DNA from: Anadara kagoshimensis
Lineage: Eukaryota; Mollusca; Bivalvia; Arcoida; Arcidae
Direction of reading: 5' to 3'
Length of the DNA stretch: 64,000 nucleotides
Assembly (NCBI GenBank): GCA_021292105.1
Contig: CM037866.1
Location: 8,276,482 to 8,340,481 of the forward strand
Below are positions 38,801 to 51,800 of the stretch, in pieces; position 1 is the stretch's first letter; each line of letters opens with the position of its first letter. The notes below the pieces were generated by a model. That model worked only from the letters and a program-made list of their open reading frames with translations, was not told the DNA's origin and made no database searches. Position numbers and translations under genes: made by a program.

Positions 38801-41800
38801 AAACTTGGTCTGAATCATGCCATTTCATGATGTCACTGACACTAGTACGTCATTAGTTGCAGTGAGGCTATTTTGGTACTGTGATGCCGGCCAGGTCGGA
38901 ACATAAAATGCATGACCGGTGATACGTCAATTGTCTGTACTATACAAGCTCACTGCAAACTAAAACACTTTCCAGCCCCTCAATGTTGATGGAAAAAAAT
39001 TGATCGCAGGTGATGTGTTCTTATGATGGTAAACATCTGCGCATAGTTTAAGAATAATTACATACATAACAAATAAACAAACTTGTATTTCTGGCGAAAT
39101 TGTCTAAGTGTGAAAAATTCTGAAATTCTGGAAAAGTCTGGAAAGATAATAATTCTTCAAAATATATCGGATTATACAAACTGATATTCCCTAGAGTACA
39201 ATAACATGAATAAATGGCAAGTTCTCACAATGTTGAACTTTTACAAATTTTCAACAACAAAAAATTTAATTAGACATAACCATGATAAATGAATAGACAT
39301 CAGGACAAAATTGTGTCTAGTGGCAGATGAACAGACAGATGGACGGACAGACAGACAGAAATAAAGATTCCAGGTTATTTCCCCTCCATTCTATGCAGGG
39401 GGTTTAACTGAAGTTAAAACATCTTCTCACCTGAGTTGTTATTCTATGCACTACTGTATTGGATTCTATAATAGGTTCAATAGATGGACAGACAGACAGG
39501 GAGATTCCAGGTTAACCCCCACCCCCCATCCCCACACACACACACAAATTTGTTGCAGGGGGTAAAACTAAAGTTATAACATCTCCTCACCTGAGTAGTA
39601 ATTCTATGTACTATGGTATTAGATTCTATAATAGGTTCAATAGACATACAGACAGACAGGGAGATTCCAGGTTACCCCCCCCCCCCCAACACACACACAC
39701 AAATTTGTTGCAGGGGGTAAAACTAAAGTTATAACATCTCCTCACCTGAGTTGTAATTCTATGTACTACTGTATTGGATTCTATAGATTCAACATCTTCC
39801 CCATATAATTTATCAGTGTGGCACAGTTTCAAGAAAATTGCTTCTAAACTCTGAAAAGAAATACAAGTGGATCTTGTTTTAATTTGCATAAAAAACTTGG
39901 ACAGATCCTAGCATAAGATAATCAGTCAGATTCTAGTGCAAGAATATAAGAATCAATTATGGATATTCATGAAGGATTGGGAAATCTCATCTAACATGTC
40001 TAAAGGGTCGAACATTTCAGTCAGAGACAAGGCTTGACTATCCTACATGGATAAACTCATAGTGATTCTTTCTCTTCTATTTTAATGACAATATTTGGTT
40101 TCTAATACAATTAACATAGACATCGACACCATGTTTGTAAAATCTAACTTTTTTAATCAATGTTCTACTTTAAAACAAGAGGCCCATGGGCCTTAACGCT
40201 CACCTGAGGAACAGTACATATCTTATGCAGAGGTTCAATGGTCAATGACATTAATAAAAGAGAATATCAAAATTTTCAGCAGTAAGGGCCAATAATATGC
40301 AAGTATTTTTGCAAATTAATTATAATAATTATTATAATTATAAGGATGCTATATATAACATATTTAAAGTCTAGCTACAATATATAATATAAACAGCTAA
40401 AACATCTGTATTTTAAAATGTGCATTAGGTTAATACCTACAATATTCCAATATACATGCCTATACAAAGAGTTTATAGTTTTTGAGATAATTAACCATTT
40501 AAGTATTCATTTGCATCTATGACCTTGACCTTTGAACCTATAACCTTCATTCATATATCAAAATGATCAATAGGCCAATACCTACAATATTCTAAAATAC
40601 ATGCCTATACAAAAAGTTTATAGTTTCTGAGATAATTAACCATTTAAGTAGTAGTTTGCATCTATGACCTTGACCTTTGAACCTATGAACTTCATTCATA
40701 TATCAAAATGATCTTGTGCTAATGCCTACAATATTCTAATTTACATGCCCATACAAAAAGTTTATACTTTTTGAGATAATTGACCATTTAAATATTCGTT
40801 CGCAGCTATGACCTTGACCTTTGAACCTATGACCTTCATTCATATATCAATATGATCGTTAGGCCAATGCCTACAATATTCCAATATACAAGCCTATACA
40901 AAAAGTTAATAGTTTTTTGAGATAATTAACCATTTAAGTATTCATTTGCATCTATGACCTTGACCTTTGAACCTATGACTTCATTCATATATCGAAATGA
41001 TCATTAGGCCAATACCTACAATATTCCAATATACATGCCTATACAAAAAGTTTATACTTTTTGAGATAATTAACCATTTAAGTATTCATTTGCATCTATG
41101 ACCTTGACCTTTGAACCTATGACCTTCATTCATATATCGAAATGATTGTTAGGCCAATACCTACAATTTTCCAATATACATGCCTATACAAAAAGTTTAT
41201 AGTTTTTGAGATAATTAACCATTTCAGTACTTGTTTACATCTGTGACCTTGACCTTTGAACCCATGACCTTTATTCATATATCCAAATGACCATTGTGCC
41301 ATTACCTACAATATTCTGATATACATGCCTATACAAAAAATTCATAGTTTTGCAGATAATCAACTATTTTGGTATTCTTGGACATCTGTGACCTTGACCT
41401 TTGAACCCATGACCCTGATCTATGTATCAAAATGATCGTCATGTCAATACCTACAAATAACTGAAAATCCTACGCCATTATCACAAGAAATGTTAAAAAA
41501 ATAGCATTTTTTATCAAAGGTCAAAAACCGGGACATGACCTTGACCTTCGACCTTGACATCAATTGGAAGAAAATTGCAAGACAAGATCAACAGTGAAAA
41601 CTACATACAATTATCTTCAGCCGTTATGAAGTTATAACAATAAATGTCTCATTTTAAAATTACGTTAATTTACGCAAAAAACGTGTAACCCATTTTTCGT
41701 CGAATTTTCATAAAAAACACAATTTTAATGTTCCCAGGTATGCTGAATCCAAATATCCAATCAAAATTTGCCTGCACCTTTTGGTTTCAGAGAAGAAGAT

Positions 41801-44616
41801 TTTTTTGTCTTTTTGCTATTTTTAGTAACAGCGGCCATCTTGTTGGGCGTGGCCAAACCCCGAACACAATTTTGAAAGGCTGTTACCTAGGCATGATAGT
41901 CACCGAGTTTCATCAAATATGGCCCAGTAGTTTTGGAGGAGAAGATTAAAATGTAAAGTTTACACACGACGCACGACGAACGACGGACGACGGACGGTGA
42001 TAGATTCAATAGCTCATCTGAGCCTTTGGCTCAGGTGAGCTAAAAATAATATGATCATCGGAAAAAATGTACCTAATTTTGTTTTTTTTTACAAAATGCA
42101 TTAAGTACAAAATACAAAAGAACGGACAGACGGGCGGACGGATGAAAGGACGAAAACTCGAATTTTATATCACCTTCTTTCGTCGAAAAGTGGGTGATAA
42201 CTAGAGTACCCAGAAAAAACCATGGACCTTTGGAATTTTTTGACAAAATGGCCTACTAAATTTGAGTTTTATAAAAACATGTATTGAGAAGATTTCACTC
42301 ACATTAATATGATATTTCTCTATCAGAGATTTTGGAGTTGCTTCCGCTAATAATCTTCCATTTCTCATCAAACCAACCTGTAATGTAAACCATACAAAAT
42401 AATATTATTATTATTATTATTATTAAATTTCATATTATTATTATGGGTTATTCAAACCATATTTCATACACATCTACAGGCTTAACTGGGAGGCATTCCA
42501 AATCCAAAAAGCGAACTGTCTATTAAAGTCCTAATAATACCCCCACCCAAACATCTACAAGGGTTTAATGTTTTCATGCAACCTTGACCTTTCATTTGGT
42601 CAAGTAGTTTCAGAGAAGAAGATTAAAATTTATGCACACAACGACTGATGCATGGATGCACAAACACTTCAACATGCCATAAGCTCAGCTAGCTTTAGGC
42701 TCATTTTAAAAGTCATGTCAAGATAACATCAAATCTGAAAACCCCATGTCATTATCTTTACTAATAGTCAAGATATAGCAATTTAAATGGATTTTCAAAT
42801 TTCACATAATTTAACGCAAAAACGCGTAACTTATTTTTCAACACAGCAAACTTTAAGGTTAAGACAATGTAGAAACTGAATATCACATCATTTTTTGCCT
42901 CCAATGAGCAGTTCAAAAGAAGAATTTTTGTTTGGTTTTATCTATTTTTAGTAACAGAGGTCATCTTGGATGTCCAAACACCATGATTTGAATAAACTAT
43001 ACTGTTAGACTCTTCTACAGCAAATTTGGTCTCAATTGGCCCAGTAGTTTTGGAGAAGAAGATTAAAATTTACTGATGCACGCATGTATGCATGCTGCAC
43101 CATGCCGTAAGCTCAAATGGCCTGTGGACAGGTGAGCTAATAAATTAATAATTAACATAACAAGAGGCCCAGGGGCCACATCGCTCACCTGAGCAACTTG
43201 CTAGGTAGAAGCCGAAATGAGTTCAGTATTGAAGTGAGTGCAGGGGAGGGAGGTTTTGTACAAACTGAAATCTATACTTCCTACCGATGCTTTTCACTAA
43301 ACAATTTGTAAGTATTTCTATGTACCGTAAAAGGTTGATGTTTCGACAAGCCTCGGCTTATTCCGTTACCTTTTTCTTACAGCATTTCAACCAATGAAAT
43401 AATTTTAAAAAAAATTTTCATCATGGAATCTACCAATCTCAAAAGAGAGAAAATGCATAGGCCGAATACTGTAATCGGGAAATGGCAAATAGAAATTATA
43501 GAATACAGCAGGATTTACATTAAAAATTAGCTTTTAAATACAAGTACAATTAATATATTTCTCATGAACAATATATTTAACTTTATATCAAAATACTTAT
43601 ATAAAAGAATACAGCATGGAAAATACACTATTATTTAACCATGATTTGAACAAACTTGAATCTACACTACCTGAGGATGCTTCCATTTTAATTTGAGCTT
43701 TCCTGGCCTAATAGTTTTTGAGGAGAAGATTTTTAAAGATTCTCTCTATATATTCCTGTGTAAAACTTGACCCCCTCTTGTGGCCCCACCCTACCCCCGG
43801 GGACCATGATTTGAACAAACTTGAATCTACACTACCTGAGGATGCTTCCATTTTAATTTGAGCTTTTCAGGCCTAATAGTTTTTGAGAAGAAGATTTTTA
43901 AAGATTTTCTCTATATACTCCTATGTAAAACTTGATCCCCCTCTTGTGGACCCTCCCTACCCCCGGGGACCATGATTTGAACAAACTTGAATCTACACTA
44001 CCTGAGGATGCTTCCATTTTAATTTGAGCTTTCCTGGCCTAATAGTTTTTGAGGAGAAGATTTTTAAAGATTCTCTCTATGTATTCATGTGTAAAACTTG
44101 ACCCCCCTCTTGTGGCCCCACCCTACCCCCAGGGACTATGATTTGAACAAACTTGAATCTACACTACCTGAGGATGCTTCCATTTTAATTTGAGCTTTTC
44201 TGACCTAATAGTTTTTGAGAAAAAGATTTTTAAAAATTTTCTTTATATATTCCTGTGTAAAACTTGACCCCCCTCTTGTGGCCCTACCCTACCCCCAGGG
44301 ACTATGATTTGAACAAACTTGAATCTACACTACCTCAGGATGCTTCCATTTTAATTTGAGCTTTTCAGGCCTAATAGTTTTTGAGAAGAAGATTTTTAAA
44401 GATTTTCTCTATATACTCCTATGTAAAACTTGATCCCCCTCTTGTGGCCCCTCCCTACCCCCGGGGACCATGATTTGAACAAACTTGAATCGACACTTCC
44501 TAAGGATGCCTCCACAAAAGTTTAAGCTTTACAGGCCGAATAGTTTTGAGAAGAAGATTTTTGAAAAATACCAACAAAGTTTCAATAATTCTCAATTATC
44601 TCCCCTTTAAAGAGGG

Positions 44617-44655
<39 letters not shown>

Positions 44656-44703
44656 TAGTGGTGCTTTGTGCCAAATTTGGTTGAAATCTGCCCAGTGGTT
44701 CGT

Positions 44704-44741
<38 letters not shown>

Positions 44742-44774
44742 GGACAACGACGACGACGACGACAGACAACGGAC

Positions 44775-44806
<32 letters not shown>

Positions 44807-47800
44807 TGGCTCAGGTGAGCTAAAAAAGTTGAGTCAAAGTTGTTTTAGAGTAATTTCTTTAAATCATTAATAAATTGATATTTAACATAAAAAAAAGTTG
44901 AGTCACCATATCAGCTTTGCGAGCCTCTTCTATGTAATGTGTTGTTATTATAATGGTGGTTTCACTTCCTCCCTGACTGGCTATACTGATTAGATGCTCC
45001 CATATCCTACAATATAAACAATAAACATGTTTTACTTATACACTGCCCTCCATAAATATCATACATTTGTAGTGGACTGGGTAGCTCAGTGGTAGAGCAC
45101 TCGCCTATAGTGGGGGGGTCCAGGGTTCGATCCCCAATCCGACCCTGCTTTATTTCTCTTTCCTGTTACATATGGGGGCTTGTCCGACCATCGGAAGTGG
45201 CTGAACAACAGGTTGGTCCCAGGGTGGAACCTGGTGGTTTCGATTCAAGGGAGTTGAATCAAAAAAAGGAAGGGAGGATTCATAAATGTAGTGGTCTTGG
45301 CAGCTCAGTGGTAGAGCACTCGCCTTTAGTGTGGGAGGTCCTGGGTTTTATCCATGGTCAGGCCCTGCATTTTTCCCTATATATCCCCCTCTCAAACTAG
45401 TTTGCAGGGCTGTATAAAATATTGATAGAAATAGTGGACTTTAGACCTATTGAGGGATCATTTAGGACTAAATAAGTGGTCTTTGCATTAGACAGCTGGA
45501 CTTGATAATAAAATCCATTGGGTATACTTAATCCTGGTTGTTGTAGGCAGGTGAACTTTATACAGAGGTGGACTTTACAGCAGGTCATACTGTATATGAT
45601 AGAAATATGTATGTGTATATAAAACAAGAGGCCCATGGGCCTTAACGCTCACCTGAGGCTAAGTATATATCTCATACAGAGGTTCAATGGTCAATAACAT
45701 TTATTAAAGAGAACTCCTAATTTTCAGCAGTAAGGCAGAATTAAATGCAAGGATTTTTGCAAATTAATCATACCTTGTCCCGAGATTGCTACATATAATA
45801 TATTAATATATTATATATATATATATATTCTAGCTACAAAACATTATTTATAAACAGCTAAAAGTATGAAACTATGACCTTCCTCTATATATCAAAATGA
45901 TTGTTAGGCCATTACCTACAATATTGGAATATACATGCCTATACAAAAAGTATATAGTTTTTGAGATAATTAACCATTTCAGTATCCTTTCGCATCTGTG
46001 ACCTTGACCTTTGAATCCATGACCTTAATCTATATATCAAAATGATCGTTAAATCAAAACCTACAATGTTCTAATATACATGTTTGTACAAAAAGTCTAT
46101 AGTTTTTGAGATAATTAACCATTTCAGTATTCTTTTGCCTTTGTGACCTTGACCTTTGAACCCATGACCTTAATCTATATATCAAAATGATCGTTAAATC
46201 AAAACCTCCAATATTGTAATATACATGTCTATACAAAAAGCTTATAGTTTTTTCGATAATTAACCATTTCAGTATTTTTCCGCATCTGTGACCTTGACCT
46301 CTGAACCCATGACATTAATCTATATATCAAAATGATCATTAAATCAAAACCTACAATGTTCTAATATACATGTTTGTACAAAAAGTCTATAGTTTTGAGA
46401 TAATTAACCATTTCAGTATTCTTTTGCCTTTGTGACCTTGACCTTTGAACCCATGACCTTAATCTATATATCAAAATGATCGTTAAATCAAAACCTCCAA
46501 TATTCTAATATACATGTCTATACAAAAAGTTAATAGTTTTCGAGATAATTAACCATTTTGGTACACTTTCACATCTGTGACCTTGACCTTTGAACCCATG
46601 AACTTAATCTATATTTAAAAATGATCGTTAAATCAATTCCTACAATATTGTAATATACATGTCTATACAAAAAGCTTATAGTTTTTTCGATAATTAACCA
46701 TTTCAGTATTTTTCCGCATCTGTGACCTTGACCTCTGAACCCATGACATTAATCTATATATCAAAATGATCATTAAATCAAAACCTACAATGTTCTAATA
46801 TACATGTTTGTACAAAAAGTCTATAGTTTTTGAGATAATTAACCATTTCAGTATTCTTTTGCCTTTGTGACCTTGACCTTTGGACCCATGACCTTAATCT
46901 ATATATCAAAATGATCGTTAAATCAAAACCTCCAATATTCTAATATACATGTCTATACAAAAAGTTAATAGTTTTCGAGATAATTAACCATTTTGGTACA
47001 CTTTCACATCTGTGACCTTGACCTTTGAACCCATGAACTTAATCTATATTTAAAAATGATCGTTAAATCAATTCCTACAATATTGTAATATACATGTCTA
47101 TACAAAAAGCTTATAGTTTTTTCGATAATTAACCATTTCAGTATTTTTCCGCATCTGTGACCTTGACCTTTGAACCCATGACATTAATCTATATATCAAA
47201 ATGATCGTTAAATCAAAACCCACAATATTCTAATATACATGTTTATACAAAAAGTTTATAGTTTTTGAGATAATTAACCATTTCAGTATTCTTTCGCATT
47301 TGTGACCTTGACCTTTAAACCCATGACATTAATCTATATATCAAAATGATCATTGAATAAAAACCTACAATATTTGAATATACATGTTTATACAAAAAGT
47401 TAAAAGTTTTCGAGATAATTAACCATTTAGGTATTGATTTGCATCTGTGACCTTGACCTTTGAACTCATGACCTTAATCTACATATCAAAATGACCATTG
47501 TGCCATTACCTACAATATTGTAATACACATGTCTATACAAAAAGTTAATAGTTTTGCAGATAATCAACTATAACGGTAATAGTTGTGCATCCTTGACCTT
47601 AACCTTTGAACTTATGACCTTGATCTATGTATCAAAATGATCATCATGTCAATACCTACAATTAACTGAAAATCCCATGCCACTATCACCTGAAATGTTT
47701 ATAAAATAGCATTTTTTATCAAAGGTCAAAATCAGGGACATGACCTTGACCTTTGACCTTGACATCTTTTTGAAGAAAATAGCAAGACAAGATCAACAGT

Positions 47801-48799
47801 GAAAACTCCATACAATTATCTTCAGCCGTTATTGAGTTATAACAATAAATGTCTCATTTTCAAAATTACATAATTTTACGCAAAAAACGTGTAACCTTTT
47901 TTTCTTTCAATTTTCATGAAAAACACAATTTTGATGTTTCCAGGTATGCTGAATCTAAATATCTAATCAGAATTTGCCTGCACCTTTTGGTTTCAGAGAA
48001 GAAGATTTTTTTGTCTTTTTGCTATTTTTAGTAATGGTGGCCATCTTGTTGGGCGTGGCCAAACCCCGAACACAATTTTTAAAGGCTGTTACCAAGGCAT
48101 GATAATCGCCAAGTTTCATCAAATTTGCCCCAGTAGTTTTGGAAGAGAAGATTAAAATGTAAAGTTTACACACGACGCACGACACACGACGCACGTCGGA
48201 CGACGGACAGTGATAGATTGCAATAGCTCATCTGAGCCTTTGGCTCAGGTAAGCTAAAAACTAAGGGCCTTGTGGCCCTGTTATCTTAAGGGTGTGCAGG
48301 ACCTAGCTCTCATCACACAGGTTTGAATCAAACCCAGGATAGAGCCCAGTGTGAGAAAGTTTGTCAGTTGCTTAAAGTTTGTGGTTTTCTCAAAGACTAA
48401 GGCATTCTGGTTTTCTCCATGATTTTTGAACTGACCACCTATGAGCTAAAAGGTAGTTAATGGTAATTTAATGAATAAAACAACCAGAATAAACAAATAA
48501 CTAAATAACTAAATAAATAAATAAATTACAAAAAATAACTTTAAATAATAAATAAAGAAAATAATTGCCCCAAAAATAAATTATTAATTAATAAGCAAAC
48601 AAATAAATAAATAATAAAACTGCCAGAATAAATAAATAAACAAAAAATTTACAAAAAATAAATATAGTAAATAAAGAAAATAATTGCTACAAAAAATAGA
48701 TAAATAATCAGATAAATAAATAAATAAATAAATAAAACAAAATTAATTTCTAAAAATAATTTAAAAAAATAAATAAATAAAATAATTGCCACAAAATAA

Positions 48800-48830
<31 letters not shown>

Positions 48831-51800
48831 ATTACTAAAAATAATTTTAAAAAATAAATATAAATAAAATAATTACCACAAAAAATAATGAATAAATAAA
48901 TAAATAACAGCACATACCTTTCTCTAAGGATGGGATCCACACCTACAGTTGGTTCATCAAGGATCAGTAATTCAGGTTCGTGAAGTAAAGCAACTGCAAA
49001 CGACACTCTCCGCTTCTGACCTCCACTTGAAAAAATATTCAAATTGTAAAACCACTGGTTATAAAACATGCGCGAGATGAGATCAATATCTGCTCAATCT
49101 GCGGCCCAAAAATTGGGCCCATTATCTGGGTTCAATAACTGTTTTTCCCCCAAATATTTTGGTTATTGATATTTTCAAATTTGAACAATGTTGAATTAAT
49201 CCAAAATTATATAGAGATGTCACCGGCGTTGTTTGAAATGACGAAAATTTGACATTTGCAGTATGCAGAATTTTTTTTTTCAGGCTTTTATGAAGAATTC
49301 AAGAATAGCAAACTGCATGAGTGACTAAGTCGGTCATGCATTATTTGTTATTCCTGACTGTCTTCATCACAGCCTATAAGATAGGTATAGGGCAAATTGC
49401 ACTGTGCAAGTTTGTTCTCTCAAATTTTTTTGTCAGTAGATGTAAAAGTTGTTGTAAAGACCCAGTCAGGGGTCGAACCCATGACTGCCAATTTATAGGG
49501 TGAGCACTCTACCACTGAGCTACCATACATAGTAGTTAAAAGTCACTGGACCCAATACCAAAGAGAGGTGTGACAGAATTTGGGATAGGACAGAATCCAA
49601 ACTTGTGAAGAAAATTTTTTTTTTGGGCTTGTATGAAGAAATTCAAGAATAGCAAACTGCATGAGCAGCTAATTGGGTCATGCATTATTTGTTATTCCTG
49701 ACTGTCTTCATCACAGCCTTTATGATAGGTATAGGGCAAATTGCACTGTGCATGTTTCTTCTCTCCATTTTTTTTTGTCAGTAGGTGTTAATGTTTTTAT
49801 AAAGAATGAGAGATGGGATACCGCAGAAAAAAATTACCACAGTATACCACACATTCATTAAGATTCGAAATACATGTAGTATATCTATTCCTATCTAAAA
49901 TAACAGCTAAGGAATTTGGGCATTGGATATTTTGAGAATATCAAGGATGCTAACACACAATACAATTCACAGAATTGTCTGTACTTCAACCAAGTTGATT
50001 CAAAACTTGAAATCAAAATCTCATAAGATTATTGTCAATCAAAAATTTTAACAAAATTCAAATGAACACATGAAAATTCAAACTGTTATTTCAACAATTA
50101 TCAACATAATATTGTTTATTAAAATGCCAGTATTCAAAGACTTTACAACAGTATTACTAGTACCTGGCCAGTACCACGGTAAACCGGTATACCGGTAATA
50201 CCACACACAACTATAAAAACTGTTGTTATAAAAAGGACTCTCTCTCTTTCTCTCCATATCTATATTTAAGCATGGATTATGATCAAACTTTGGAACAAAT
50301 ATAACCCATTATGAGATGATGTGTTGCACACAAATTTTAAGTGCATAGGTCAAGGGTCATGGCTCAGTGACAATACATATATTGTGAGAGATTAATACAA
50401 GCTTTCCCCTGCCTTGTAGTGGAGACATAGCAGGGCTCTCGCTGGGTCATTTTTGGGGCCGATATTCTGTCCCATTCACAATTCAAAATCTTAAGTTTCT
50501 TCACAAACATTTTGCTAATTTGCACAATTATGTTTTCACCCAGCATATTTGGATTTTTTCAAATGACCAATATGATGTTTTTTTCACTATTACAAGGGCC
50601 CCAGTCCCATTCACATAAAGGGTGAGAGAAATCTAGATACGATTCTTTATTCATGATAGAACTTGTGCCTAGCTATAAACCATTTTTAAGGGTGCTCCAA
50701 ACTTTCTTGACGGACCTGTAAAGTACTTAAACAATTTCATTGTTATTTACAAGTCCAAGGCTTGCTTGTTGAAATTTCTATTTCTTAACTACAAGACAGG
50801 GGTTGATTCTTTTTCTTCCATATACAAATGTTTCCTATTTCGTACAGGTTTTATGGTAAAAAATTATTCTAAAACTAAGCAAAAAATTACATTCTTTGCA
50901 TGTGCAACCAATGACATCACAATCTAAATTGGTGATGTCACAATCAAAATTATATTGTGATGTCATATATAGCCTGTATAATAGAATCTTACACCAGTAA
51001 CAGTGTAAGACAGATATCTCAAACAAGGGTGAATATTTTCAATGTCCAGAACTCGCTAAAGCTTGTTTTAGACTGGAATATATTCACCCTCGTTTGAGAT
51101 ATCTCTGTCTTACACTGTAACTGGTGTATGATTTTTTTTCACATTTACAACATAAAAACGTGATTTGTAAACAAATATTTGCATCAAATGTTCGGTTTTT
51201 ATACTATTATCCATGCTTACTAAAAATGACATCATCAAATTTTGTTGATGTTCTTGCGTAAAATGATTATGACATCATCAATTAAGTGTGAGTAAGTGAT
51301 TGTGACGTTGAGAAATTTTTGGTTGAGGCAAGTGATCTCATTCTTAGGATGAGACAGAAAAATCTCACATGGGTAAAAATGCAGGATTTGCATGTCTCAT
51401 GTGTGACAAATCTCTTTCTTACACTGTTACTAGTGTAGGATTCTTAAACTCTTTAACTTTGCAGCATAAAACATTATTTGTAAACAAAATATTGCACCAA
51501 ATGTTCAGTTTTCATGTCACCATCCGTTTTCTTCTGAAAATGTCGTAATCTATTTTTGTTAAGGTTATCATGTAAAATGATTATGACATCATTAATTAGG
51601 CATGTGTGATTTTGACATTGGGAAATTTTTGGTTGAGAAAAGTGATCTCATCCGTAGGGTGAGACAGAAAAATCTCACATGGGTAAAAATGTGAGATTTC
51701 CATGTCTCATGTGTGAGAAATAGAAACCTAAAAGATATGACTCTTGATTTACAAATCTGACATTTGCCTGAGGCTTGCTTGTTGAGTTTTCTATTTCTTC

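Noticed and set aside
45078-45150. Functional tRNA gene
   Set aside because: A and B boxes are good, but no complete acceptor stem pairing is visible, and a second diverged copy with the same 3' context follows 220 bp later, as expected for a SINE.
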